From contig CAWCNV010000003.1 of the NCBI GenBank assembly GCA_963797015.1, forward strand, positions 310,001 through 374,000: a stretch of DNA of 64,000 bases, written 5' to 3'. The stretch's first letter is position 1; the number at the start of each line of letters is the position of its first letter. The position numbers were made by a program, and so were the translations under genes. This DNA is from JBBPZA01 sp963797015 (GTDB lineage Bacteria > Actinomycetota > Thermoleophilia > Solirubrobacterales > Solirubrobacteraceae). The notes under the pieces were generated by a model that was not told the DNA's origin, searched no databases, and saw nothing but the letters and a program-made list of their open reading frames with translations. Of this stretch, positions 1 through 7,932 are shown piece by piece.

Positions 1-843
1 AACGGCGGGGTGCTTGGCGAGTGCCAGCGCGATCGGCGGTACCACGTAAGCCCGCGTCACGCAGTGGCGCTCGAGCAGGTCGAGGTAGGCCTCAAGCTCG
101 AAGCGGGGCATAGTCACGAGCGTCGCGCCCGCGCGCAGGCCGAGGTTCATGATGATCTGCATGCCGTAGATGTGGAAGAACGGGAGCACGGCGGCGAGCA
201 CGTCGTCCTCGCTCATCGAAACCACGGCTTGCGCCTGGCACAGGTTGGCCACGAGGTTCGAGTGGCTGAGCATGACCCCCTTGGGCAGGCCGGTCGTCCC
301 GCTCGAGTAGGGGAGCACCGCGAGATCGTGGTCGGCATCGATCTCGACCTCGGGCGCGTCTGCCTCGTCACCCAGCAGCTCCTCGAATGAGGTCGCGCCA
401 TCAGCCTCGCCGACGACGAACAAGTCCTTCACGTCGGTCGCGTCGGCGGCCTCGCGCGCGGTCTGCATCAGGGCCGGGGTGGTGAGAAGGAACGAGGAGC
501 CGGAGTCCTCGAGCTGGTGGGCAAGCTCGCTCGCCTTGTACACCGGGTTGACCGTCATGCACTTCCCGCCGGCCGATGCGGCGCCGTGGAAGGCGATCGC
601 GTACTCGGGGAGGTTCGGCAGGTAGACCCCGAGCACGTCGCCGTGGCCGAAGCCGCGGGCCGCCAGCCCTGCGGCGAGGCGCCGGATCGACCGGGTCAGC
701 TCTCCGTAGGTCAGCTCGCGGCCGCTGGGCCCGTCGATGAGCGCGGGCTTGGCGGCTCGCTGGTCCGCGTGCTCGAAGACGAACGCGGTCACGTCGGCTT
801 TCGGGATCTCGACGCGGGGATGGGGGCTGCGGTGGATGTTCAT
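1..843 (-). CDS. Acyl-CoA synthetase / 4-coumarate-CoA ligase-like (AMP-binding), partial
   Basis: This is the N-terminal 281 residues of an ANL-superfamily acid-CoA ligase; the gene runs off the left edge, so the C-terminal lid domain is not visible. Members activate a carboxylic acid with ATP to an acyl-adenylate and pass it to CoA. The AMP-binding P-loop reads YSSGTTGLPKG at about residues 178-188, followed by HSN and a PFFHIYG segment typical of the 4CL and long-chain fatty acid groups. The ATG at 843 is preceded by a purine-rich GGGAGAG. It lies 31 bp downstream of the Ppx/GppA gene on the same strand and may be co-transcribed with it. Substrate cannot be told; a fatty acid is likely given the nearby lipid genes. 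Confidence 0.9.
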   Translation of the reverse strand, partial: MNIHRSPHPRVEIPKADVTAFVFEHADQRAAKPALIDGPSGRELTYGELTRSIRRLAAGLAARGFGHGDVLGVYLPNLPEYAIAFHGAASAGGKCMTVNPVYKASELAHQLEDSGSSFLLTTPALMQTAREAADATDVKDLFVVGEADGATSFEELLGDEADAPEVEIDADHDLAVLPYSSGTTGLPKGVMLSHSNLVANLCQAQAVVSMSEDDVLAAVLPFFHIYGMQIIMNLGLRAGATLVTMPRFELEAYLDLLERHCVTRAYVVPPIALALAKHPAV

Positions 844-874
844 GTCACTCTCCCGATCCTCTCATGAATACCGC

Positions 875-2452
875 TCACCCAAGCACGCTGAGCGGGCGCC
901 CGAAGGCGCGCTCGAACTGCTCGACGTGGCGCTCGGCAACCCAACGGGCGACGCTGGTGTCGGCTCGCGAGATCACGTGCAGGCGCAGCCAGCCGTCGTC
1001 GTCCACCTCGAGCTCGGTGCCCTCGACGACCTGGTCGCGGCTGCGCTCGAGCGACTCGGCGATGCGCAGCAACGCGGCGCCGCGCTCGAGCACGTCGCGG
1101 TCGCCGCGCTCCATCAGCGGCTCGAGCTCGCCGAAGTCGGGCTCGCCCTTGCGGTGATAGCGCGTGATCTGGGCGATCAGCGCGGTCTCGCGCGGCGAGA
1201 AGCCGGGCAGGCGGTTGTTGAGGATCAGGTAGCGAGAGTGCTTGTGGTGATCGTCGTAGTCGATCGCCACACCGACGTCGTGCAGGATCGCCGCGGCCCA
1301 CAGGAGCTCGCGCTCGGCGGGGTCGCCGGGGTGCACCCCGGCGCTCGCCAGAGCGTCGAAGAGCTCGAGGGCGAGCTCGGCGACGTGCTCAGCGTGCGGG
1401 CCCGCCGCGCCGTACTGGGCTGCGAGGTTGCGGACGGAGGAGGCGCGCACGTCGTCGAACAGCGGGGGGTCCAGCGGCGCGAGGTGACGCTCGAGGAAGA
1501 TCCCCTCGCGCAGGCCCGCCTCGGTGGCCTCGACGGCCGCGGCGCCGGCCGCCTCCATGACCGCCCCGACCACCGCGGCGCCGGCGAGGATGATGTCTCC
1601 GCGCTGGGGCTTGATTCCCGGCACCGCGCCGCGCTGGGAGGGGGGTAGGGCGGCGAGGTCGGAGATCAGCTCGTCGAGCCTTCCGGCCTCGATCAGCTGG
1701 CCCTGGACCCCCAGCTCGGGCCCTCCGGCCCGGCGCTGCAACGCGACCGCCAGGTTGCGAATCGTGCCGCCGATCCCGACGAGGCGCACGCCCCGGCCGT
1801 TGAGCCAGGGAGCGGCGGCAAGCGTCGTCAGAACGTGGTCGCGCAAACGGCGCAGCGCCTTCTTGCTGGCCGTCTTGCCCAGCAGGAAGTGCTCGGTCAT
1901 GCGCACGGCGCCGAGCGGCCAGGAGCCGAGCTCGCGGGCCCGGCGACCGCGCACCTGCACCAGCTGGACGCTTCCCCCGCCGATGTCGAGCACCAGCCCG
2001 TCGGCCAAGGTGGTGGAGTTGCAGGCGGCGAGATACCCGTAGCGCGCCTCTTCCTCGCGCGAGAGGACGCGGATCGGCAGGCCGCTGCGGTCGCGTGCCC
2101 GCGCCAGGAACTCGTCGCGGTTGGCGGCGTCGCGGATCGCGCTCGTGGCGACCGCCTGGACCTCGCCGAGCGGCAGCTCGCTGGCGCGGCAGAAGTCGGC
2201 GTAAAGGCCGATGGTGCGCAGCGCCCTCGCCATCTGGGCCTCGCCAAGCTCGCCGGCGGCGTCGAGACCGGCGCCGATCCGGACGGGCTCGTGGATCTCG
2301 TCCGTGCGCTTCCACCACGAGCCGGGGACCGCGGTGTAGACGACGAGGCGAAAGGAGTTGGAGCCGAGGTCGATCACCGCCGTGCGGCGCTCGGCCTCCG
2401 CTGCTCTAGCCGCCGCGCTCGAGGAGCTCGATGCGGTAGCCGTCCGGGTCAC
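875..2452 (-). CDS. Ppx/GppA-family exopolyphosphatase / (p)ppGpp phosphohydrolase
   Basis: Actin-like ASKHA phosphatase that would hydrolyse terminal phosphate from polyphosphate or pppGpp in the cytoplasm. The N-terminal phosphate-1 motif reads AVIDLGSNSFRLVVY (about residue 25 onward), the second LVLDIGGGSVQL (about 153-164) and a third VGIGGTIRNLA (about 226). The C-terminal third carries an HD-type helical domain (AAILHDVG, then DDHHKHSRY), as in the longer Ppx proteins. Length, 525 residues, fits the two-domain type. The GTG at 2452 overlaps the end of the VOC gene by 47 bp; a GTG at 2376, directly at the VIDLGSN strand, is a shorter alternative that removes the overlap. Exopolyphosphatase and GppA activity cannot be separated by sequence alone. 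Confidence 0.88.
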   Translation of the reverse strand: MTRTATASSSSSAAARAAEAERRTAVIDLGSNSFRLVVYTAVPGSWWKRTDEIHEPVRIGAGLDAAGELGEAQMARALRTIGLYADFCRASELPLGEVQAVATSAIRDAANRDEFLARARDRSGLPIRVLSREEEARYGYLAACNSTTLADGLVLDIGGGSVQLVQVRGRRARELGSWPLGAVRMTEHFLLGKTASKKALRRLRDHVLTTLAAAPWLNGRGVRLVGIGGTIRNLAVALQRRAGGPELGVQGQLIEAGRLDELISDLAALPPSQRGAVPGIKPQRGDIILAGAAVVGAVMEAAGAAAVEATEAGLREGIFLERHLAPLDPPLFDDVRASSVRNLAAQYGAAGPHAEHVAELALELFDALASAGVHPGDPAERELLWAAAILHDVGVAIDYDDHHKHSRYLILNNRLPGFSPRETALIAQITRYHRKGEPDFGELEPLMERGDRDVLERGAALLRIAESLERSRDQVVEGTELEVDDDGWLRLHVISRADTSVARWVAERHVEQFERAFGRPLSVLG

Positions 2453-2780
2453 GGACGAAGCACAGGCGCGAGCCGCCCTCGCGCACGGTGTAAGGCGGCT
2501 TCTCGGGCTCGATCCCCTGACCGGCGAGCCGGCCTAGGGTGCCGTCGAGGTCCTCGACCGCCACCGCGATGTGGTTGTAGCCCGTGCCGAGCTCGTAGGA
2601 GTCGACGCCGTGGTTGTAGGTCAGCTCGAGTCGCGGGCCGTCGCCGGGAAGGCCCATGAACACGTTGATCGCCTCGTCGCGGATCGGCATCCGGCCGATC
2701 TCCTCGAAGCCCAGCGCCTCGTAGAAGGCGACCGACCGGTCGATGTCGCCGATCCGGTAGCAGGTATGGATCAACTCCAC
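2406..2780 (-). CDS. VOC-family glyoxalase I-like protein
   Basis: A 124-residue vicinal-oxygen-chelate protein resembling lactoylglutathione lyase. It opens with ELIHTCYRIGDIDRSVAFYE, continues through RLELTYNHG and NHIAVAVEDLD, and ends in DPDGYRIELLE. The His and Glu residues expected to bind metal in glyoxalase I are in place. Longer starts (ATG at 2810) are possible. I chose GTG at 2780 because TACGCT ends exactly 7 bp upstream, matching the leaderless pattern seen throughout the window, and because this start fits the family N-terminus. It is divergent from the MBL hydrolase at 2809. A glyoxalase I-like and a glyoxalase II-like gene side by side suggests a thiol-dependent aldehyde detoxification pair, though this is inference. 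Confidence 0.82.
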   Translation of the reverse strand: MELIHTCYRIGDIDRSVAFYEALGFEEIGRMPIRDEAINVFMGLPGDGPRLELTYNHGVDSYELGTGYNHIAVAVEDLDGTLGRLAGQGIEPEKPPYTVREGGSRLCFVRDPDGYRIELLERGG

Positions 2781-2808
2781 GTGCCGGAGCGTACTAGGAT
2801 CGGCCGCC
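2781..2808. promoter_or_regulatory. Back-to-back leaderless promoters between VOC and MBL genes
   Basis: The 28-bp gap holds two hexamers of -10 type, one per strand, separated by one base. TAGGAT at 2795-2800 ends 8 bp before the ATG at 2809 on the plus strand. TACGCT on the minus strand (2793-2788) ends 7 bp before the GTG at 2780. Any -35 contacts must lie inside the opposing coding sequence. Confidence 0.6.
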
Positions 2809-3558
2809 ATGATCCGCGAGCGCTCGATGGCCGACCAGTGGCTGTCCAACACCTATCTCGTCGGCGACGAGCCGGGCGGCGTCGGGGTGCTGATCGACGC
2901 GGGTGGGCCGGTCGCGCCGCTGCTGGAGGCGGCGCGCGAGAACGACCTGACGCTCACCCACGTGCTGCTGACCCACCATCACCACGACCACGTGGCGGAG
3001 CTCGGCGAGGTGCTCGAGCGTTACGGCGACGTCGCCGTGCTGGCCCACCCAAAGGAGGGCGAGGCGACGATGGGCACCACGGGCACGATCCAGCCCGGCG
3101 AGACGATCACCGCCGGCGGCCTTCGCATCGAGGCGATCCCCACGCCCGGCCACACGGCCGGGATGCTCAACTTCCTCGTCGACGGCTCGGACCTCTACAC
3201 CGGCGACACGCTCTTCAAGGGCTCGGTCGGGGGAGTGCACGCGCCCGGTAGCACCACCTACGAGGACCTGCGCTCCTCGATCATGAACACGCTGATGGCG
3301 CTGCCGCACGAGATCACGGTCCATCCCGGCCACACGGATCCGACAACGATCGGCGACGAGTGGGAGGGCAACGCCTTCATCCGCGTGTGGCGAGGCCTGG
3401 ACCCCGAGGGGAACGAGCCCTGCACGGTGTTCGGCGACCAGCCTGCGACGCTGGTCCTGCTCGGGGACGACTACGACGGAGGCCACAAGGCCTGGATCCG
3501 CTGGCCCGACGGCCGCGACGACATCGTGCCGGGGTCGCAGGTGAAGCGCGGGGGGTAG
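2809..3558 (+). CDS. MBL-fold metallo-hydrolase (glyoxalase II-like)
   Basis: A 249-residue metallo-beta-lactamase-fold hydrolase. The metal-binding motif reads THHHHDH (about residues 55-61), followed by GHTAGML (about 119), LYTGDTLF and VHPGHTDPTT, which together supply the dinuclear zinc or iron ligands of the hydroxyacylglutathione hydrolase group. It has no signal peptide and should be cytoplasmic. The C-terminal 60 residues after the last His motif are extra relative to a minimal glyoxalase II and contain a WIRWPDGRDD segment of unknown use. Divergent pairing with a glyoxalase I-like VOC gene supports a role in thioester or lactone hydrolysis. Start is the ATG at 2809 (TAGGAT 8 bp upstream); an internal ATG at 2827 is less likely. 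Confidence 0.85.
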   Translation: MIRERSMADQWLSNTYLVGDEPGGVGVLIDAGGPVAPLLEAARENDLTLTHVLLTHHHHDHVAELGEVLERYGDVAVLAHPKEGEATMGTTGTIQPGETITAGGLRIEAIPTPGHTAGMLNFLVDGSDLYTGDTLFKGSVGGVHAPGSTTYEDLRSSIMNTLMALPHEITVHPGHTDPTTIGDEWEGNAFIRVWRGLDPEGNEPCTVFGDQPATLVLLGDDYDGGHKAWIRWPDGRDDIVPGSQVKRGG

Positions 3559-3633
3559 TCGCGCCCGGTGCGGTGCTGGGCGGCCGGGCCGGCCGCCCGT
3601 TCGAAACGCCCTGCGGCGTCGAGGCGAACGCTC

Positions 3634-4839
3634 CTACCTCCGCGTCGCGCGCACCTGGTAGATCGACGTGAAGCCCGACTCGAAGCCGTTCCGGGCCGCG
3701 CGCAGGTAGAGGCGCCATACGCGCACGCGCGCGGGGCCTGCGAGTCTGACCGCCTCCTCCAGGCGCTCGTCGAGGCGGCGTGCCCAGTGACGCAGGGTCT
3801 CCGCGTAGTCCTCGCGCAGGCCCTCGGTGTGCTCGACCTCGAAGCCCGCCCGCTCCAGCGCCAGAAGCACACGCGACAAATGCAGGGGCGCCGCGTCGGG
3901 GAACACGAAGCGCTCGGAGAACGCGCCGGCCTCGGAGTCCGAGTGGCGCAGGCGGGCGATGCCGTGGTTGAGCAGCCGGCCGCCCGGGGCGAGCACGGCC
4001 GCGAGGCGGGCCGCGTAGTCGTCGATCTGGCGCGCGCCGACGTGCTCGACCATGCCGATCGACGCGACCGCGTCGAAGCGCTCGGTCCCCAGCTCGCGGT
4101 AGTCGGCGACCCGGATCTCGATACGGTCGTCCAGGCCCGCTTCACGGGCGCGGGCGCGTGCCAGCTCGGCCTGCGGCTCTGACAGCGTGATGCCGGTGAC
4201 GCGCACGTGGTGGCGGGCCGCCGCGTGGAGCGCGAAGGAGCCCCAGCCGCAGCCGACGTCGAGGACGTGCTCGCCGGGCCGCAGGCCGAGCTTCGAGCAC
4301 ACGAGCTCGAGCTTGGCCTCCTGAGCCTGCTCGAGCGTCTCGGCGCCGCGCGAGAAGAGCGCGCACGAGTAGGTCATGGCGGGCCCGAGGAAGAGCGCGA
4401 AGAACTCGTTGGAGACGTCGTAGTGGTGGCGGACCGAGCGCGCGTCGCGCTCGCGCGAGTGCCGGCGGCCGCGCGGCACGAGCTCGGCGGCGGGGCGTCG
4501 TGGGGGCCGGGTGGGTCCCATCGCGCGCAGAGCGCCTGCGGCGAGGCCGGCGCGCGCGCGGCGGTCGAGCGGCGGCGGCGACCAGGTGCTCAGCAGCTCG
4601 AGCGCGGCGTCGAGATCGTCAGGAACGAGCGAGCCGTCGGCGTAGGCGCGGCCGAGCCCGAGTTGGCCGGGCGCCCGCACCACGTGAGCGAGCGCCCGCG
4701 GCGAGCGCACCTCGAAGGTCAGGCCGCGGCCAGCGGTCGAATCCAGACGGGTGCCGTCCCAGAACGCGATCGCGAACGGCCGCTCGGGAAGCGACCGGGC
4801 GAGCGCGTCGCGCAGGGGACCGGTGTCGCGTAGCGGCAC
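3634..4839 (-). CDS. Cyclopropane-fatty-acyl-phospholipid synthase family methyltransferase
   Basis: A 401-residue SAM-dependent methyltransferase of the Cfa/CmaS group, which adds a methylene or methyl group across cis double bonds of phospholipid acyl chains. The N-terminal 100 residues form the lipid-binding-like region. The catalytic domain opens with HYDVSNEFFALFLGPAMTYS, the characteristic Cfa segment. The SAM-binding loop is LDVGCGWGSFALHAA, followed by GITLSEPQ. FDAVASIGMVEHVG and a later NHGI segment are also family features. The gene begins with GTG 10 bp after the desaturase stop on the same strand, so the two are almost certainly one transcript: the desaturase would make the double bond that this enzyme modifies. 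Product (cyclopropane, methyl-branched or other) is not decided by sequence. Confidence 0.9.
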   Translation of the reverse strand: MPLRDTGPLRDALARSLPERPFAIAFWDGTRLDSTAGRGLTFEVRSPRALAHVVRAPGQLGLGRAYADGSLVPDDLDAALELLSTWSPPPLDRRARAGLAAGALRAMGPTRPPRRPAAELVPRGRRHSRERDARSVRHHYDVSNEFFALFLGPAMTYSCALFSRGAETLEQAQEAKLELVCSKLGLRPGEHVLDVGCGWGSFALHAAARHHVRVTGITLSEPQAELARARAREAGLDDRIEIRVADYRELGTERFDAVASIGMVEHVGARQIDDYAARLAAVLAPGGRLLNHGIARLRHSDSEAGAFSERFVFPDAAPLHLSRVLLALERAGFEVEHTEGLREDYAETLRHWARRLDERLEEAVRLAGPARVRVWRLYLRAARNGFESGFTSIYQVRATRR

Positions 4840-4849
4840 GGCCGGTTCC

Positions 4850-5800
4850 CTAGATCAGCTTGGCCAGCTCGCGCTCCGGGGCGATCCTGACCACGTCCCA
4901 CGCGAGTCCGGTCGCCTCCAGCGCCCGGATCACCACCGCCGAGGGGTCGACCTCCCAGCGGCGCAGGCCGTGCGCGGCGGAGGTCGGGAACGCGTGATGG
5001 TTGTTGTGCCACGCCTCGCCGAACGAGAGCGGCGCGAGCCAGGCGAGATTGCGCGACTCGTCATCGGTCCGGAACCGGCGCCGCCCGAAGAAGTGGCACA
5101 GGGAATTGATGCTGTAGGTCACGTGGTGGAGGACGAAGACGCGCACGAGTCCGCCCCACAGAAGGGCGGTCAGTCCGGTGACGAGCGTACCCCCGATCGA
5201 CAGCCCGAGCACGAACGGCGCGACCAGGCCGGCGACCACCCACAGCAGGAAGGTGCGGTCGATCCAGCGGATCGTCGGGTCCTCGACCAGATCACGGGCG
5301 TAGCGCTCGTGGCTCCCGCGCTGGTTGTGGACGAACAGCCATCCAACGTGGGCGTGGGCCAGCCCGCGCAGCGCCCCGCTCCAGCCCGACCCATGGTCTA
5401 CGTGCGGGCTGTGGGGGTCGCCCTCGCGGTCGGAGAACGCGTGGTGCTTGCGGTGGTCGGCAACCCACGAGATCACCGGGCCCTCGATCGCCGCCGAGCC
5501 CAGAACGGCCAGCGTCGCGCGGACCGGGCGCTTGGCCTTGAACGCGCGGTGGGTGAGGTGGCGGTGGAAGCCGACCGTGACGCCCAGCCCCGTGAGTGCG
5601 TACAGGACCACGAACACGATCAGGTCGCTCCAGTGCAGCCACCGCTCCCACGCGAACCAGCCCGCGACGCCCAGCGCGGCCATCGGGACGAGGGTCACGA
5701 ACCCGGTGATGATGCGGTCGCGCCGCTCGTTGGCCACGGGCTGGACGTCGTTGCGCCCCGGCCCCTCCGCTGTCGAAGCGGCGTGTTGCGTCACTGCCAT
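4850..5800 (-). CDS. Acyl-CoA / acyl-lipid delta-9-type fatty acid desaturase
   Basis: A 316-residue integral membrane di-iron desaturase. The three histidine boxes are all present: HRHLTH (about residue 79), HRKHH (about 116) and HNNHH (about 263). They sit between hydrophobic segments (about 31-50, 58-75, 185-215) in the usual four-helix layout. It would insert a cis double bond in a saturated acyl chain at the cytoplasmic face, needing electrons from ferredoxin or a reductase not encoded nearby. The ATG at 5800 follows a GGGGA Shine-Dalgarno-like stretch, and a TAGACT further upstream may be the -10, so this gene appears to have a true leader. It is the first gene of a two-gene lipid operon with the Cfa-like methyltransferase. 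Confidence 0.92.
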   Translation of the reverse strand: MAVTQHAASTAEGPGRNDVQPVANERRDRIITGFVTLVPMAALGVAGWFAWERWLHWSDLIVFVVLYALTGLGVTVGFHRHLTHRAFKAKRPVRATLAVLGSAAIEGPVISWVADHRKHHAFSDREGDPHSPHVDHGSGWSGALRGLAHAHVGWLFVHNQRGSHERYARDLVEDPTIRWIDRTFLLWVVAGLVAPFVLGLSIGGTLVTGLTALLWGGLVRVFVLHHVTYSINSLCHFFGRRRFRTDDESRNLAWLAPLSFGEAWHNNHHAFPTSAAHGLRRWEVDPSAVVIRALEATGLAWDVVRIAPERELAKLI

Positions 5801-5909
5801 TCAGTTCCCCTTACCGAGAGATCGAAGCGCGGCAGTCTAAGCGCTCGGCCGCCCGCTCCGGGTTCGGGGAGGGGGGTCACCGGCTCGCCCGCCTCGTAGG
5901 ATGGCCGGG

Positions 5910-7292
5910 ATGGCGCAGGATCGGATCCCCACCTCGCGAGTCGGGCGCACCGCCCGCGTCGGCTCGCTGGCCGCCGGCCAGGCCCTGCGCCAGTTCGGCA
6001 CGCGGGCGACGAACCTGGCGCGCTCGGACGATGGCCGCCGGCGCGCCCTCGAGCGCCGCCACGTCGAGGCCGCCGAGCAGATCGTGACCGCCCTGGGGAC
6101 GATGAAGGGCGCGGCGATGAAGCTCGGCCAGGTGATGTCTTTCCTCGACGTCGGCCTCGTCCCAGAGGAGCACCGCGAGGAGTTCCAGCGCAAGCTCGCC
6201 AAGCTGCGCGACGCCGCCCCGAACGTGCGCTTCAAGGACATGCGCAAGGTGATCGAGGAGGAGATGGACGCGCCGCTGGACGAGGTCTTCGCCGACTTCC
6301 GCGAGGAGCCGATCGCCGCGGCCTCGATCGGCCAGGTCTACCGCGCGACGTTGCGGGACGGGCGCGAGGTGGCGGTCAAGGTCCAGTACCCGGGGATCAA
6401 CAGCGCCGTGCGCGCCGACATGCAGAACCTCGGCATCATCCTGCGCCTGATGCGCAGCGTCGCGCCGGGCCTCGACGCCAAGGCGATCGGCGACGAGATC
6501 CGCACGCGCGTGATCGAGGAGCTCGACTACGAGCTCGAGGCCTCCAACCAGCGTGCGCTCGCGCGGATCTTCCGCCGGCACCCTTTCATCGTCATCCCCG
6601 ACGTCGTCACGAGCCTCTCGCACGAGCGCGTGATGGTCAGCGAGTTCGTCGAGGGCATCGGCTTCGAGCAGATCAAGGAGAGCGACCAGGCCACCCGCGA
6701 CCGCGTGGGCGAGATCGTGTTCCGCTTCTTCTTCGGCTGCCTGTACCGCCACCGCCAGTTCTCGGGTGACCCGCACCCGGGCAACTACCTGCTGCTCGAC
6801 GACGGCCGCGTCGCGTTCCTTGACTTCGGGCTGTTCAAGCGCATGGACGCGCGCGCCGTCGAGCTCGAGCTCACCACGCTGCGCGCGCTGGCCGAGGGCG
6901 ACGTGGATGGCGTGTTCCGCACCTTCAAGGAGAACGGCTTCCTCTCCGACCCCGATCGCTTCGAGCCCGAGCGGCTGTTCGCGCAGTTCCGTGACGGAAC
7001 GGCGTGGTACATGACCGACGAGCAGGTGCAGCTAACGCCCGAGCTGGCGTCCGAGATCGTGATCGAGGCCTCGGACCCGCGCTCGACCTACTTCGACCAG
7101 ATGCGCCACGAGACGCTGCCGAGCGAGCACGTCTTCGCGCGCCGCGTCGAGCTGCTCACGATGGCCGTGCTGTCCCAGCTTCGGGCCTGCAACAACTGGT
7201 TCCGGATCATGTGCGAATGGCTCTACGGCGACCCGCCGCTCACCGAGCTGGGCGAGCTCGAGGCCGCCTTCTACAGCCGCGCCGCGGCGTAA
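5910..7292 (+). CDS. ABC1/AarF/UbiB-family atypical kinase
   Basis: A 460-residue member of the ABC1/UbiB family of protein-kinase-like ATPases linked to quinone and other isoprenoid-lipid homeostasis. The N-terminal KxGQ signature is MKLGQVMSF. The Ala-rich loop reads AAASIGQVYRA, followed by the VAVKVQYPG lysine strand. EELDYELEA, GDPHPGNYLL and FLDFGLF give the ExD, catalytic and metal-binding motifs. I placed the start at ATG 5910 rather than ATG 5901 because TAGGAT at 5897-5902 ends 7 bp before 5910 and overlaps the 5901 ATG. It is divergent from the desaturase operon. In actinobacteria the substrate of these proteins is not known; a role in membrane-lipid or menaquinone metabolism is inferred from the family. 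Confidence 0.88.
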   Translation: MAQDRIPTSRVGRTARVGSLAAGQALRQFGTRATNLARSDDGRRRALERRHVEAAEQIVTALGTMKGAAMKLGQVMSFLDVGLVPEEHREEFQRKLAKLRDAAPNVRFKDMRKVIEEEMDAPLDEVFADFREEPIAAASIGQVYRATLRDGREVAVKVQYPGINSAVRADMQNLGIILRLMRSVAPGLDAKAIGDEIRTRVIEELDYELEASNQRALARIFRRHPFIVIPDVVTSLSHERVMVSEFVEGIGFEQIKESDQATRDRVGEIVFRFFFGCLYRHRQFSGDPHPGNYLLLDDGRVAFLDFGLFKRMDARAVELELTTLRALAEGDVDGVFRTFKENGFLSDPDRFEPERLFAQFRDGTAWYMTDEQVQLTPELASEIVIEASDPRSTYFDQMRHETLPSEHVFARRVELLTMAVLSQLRACNNWFRIMCEWLYGDPPLTELGELEAAFYSRAAA

Positions 7293-7296
7293 GACG

Positions 7297-7932
7297 TCAG
7301 CGCAGGACGATCTCGCCGCCGCCCTCGAGCGCGATCGCGGCGGCCCTCAGTTCCGGCGGAGCGTCGCCGATTACGCGGAGGGGCAGCTTCGCGCCGCCCA
7401 GCCAATCGTTCAGCCGGCCGGGGTGGCCGGCGAGCTCGAGCCAGGCGAAGCCGCGCGGGGTGATGCCGCGGTGGTCGGCAGGCGTCGCGCCAGGGAAAGC
7501 CTCGGGGTCGTACCAGGCGATCAGGCCGGGCAGCGGAGGCTCGGCCAGCATGTGGTCGAGCCCGGCGAGTCGCCACGACACCGTGCTGCCGTCGGGCCGC
7601 TCGCGCGAGAAGGGCAGCGCCTCGAGCCCGAGCGCGGCGACCCGCTCGTCGAAGCCCCCGCCGGCGACCATCCAGCCGATCGGCGAGTCGCCGTGCGCGA
7701 TGCGCTCGCATACGAAGCGTCCGAGCGGCGTCGAGACCGCGATCCGGCGGTCGAACACGGTCATCAGCTCCAGGTAGGCGCCGCCGAGCGGCACGATGCG
7801 GTTCTCGGTCCCCCACGCGGCATGTCGCCCTCCTGCGACCGACGCGAGCCCGTGCTCGGCCAGCAGCCGCGCCGCCGTAGCGTCGGCGTCGCGCACGGCG
7901 TAGATGACGTGGTCGATGTGGAGCTGCGCTAT
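7297..7932 (-). CDS. Glyoxalase-like (VOC) domain protein with no canonical start codon
   Basis: About 211 residues of a glyoxalase-like VOC protein: HIDHVIYAVRDADATAARL near the N-terminus, then RIVPLGGAYLELM and a central WRLAGLD. The reading frame is open and clearly coding, but has no ATG, GTG or TTG at a sensible position. The codons before the first conserved strand read ATA GCG CAG CTC CAC. The ATA overlaps the TAG stop of pyruvate kinase (7929-7931) as ATAG, just where an ATGA-type coupled start would be expected. The first usable canonical start (GTG of VRDADA) would delete the first beta strand and the HIDH histidines. Either ATA is used, or the start has mutated, or the base is miscalled. 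Function is not known beyond the fold. Confidence 0.68.
   Translation of the reverse strand: MAQLHIDHVIYAVRDADATAARLLAEHGLASVAGGRHAAWGTENRIVPLGGAYLELMTVFDRRIAVSTPLGRFVCERIAHGDSPIGWMVAGGGFDERVAALGLEALPFSRERPDGSTVSWRLAGLDHMLAEPPLPGLIAWYDPEAFPGATPADHRGITPRGFAWLELAGHPGRLNDWLGGAKLPLRVIGDAPPELRAAAIALEGGGEIVLR

Noticed and set aside
5901..5909. ATG 5901 as the ABC1 kinase start
   Set aside because: It overlaps the TAGGAT hexamer; ATG 5910 has the 7-bp spacing seen in many genes here.
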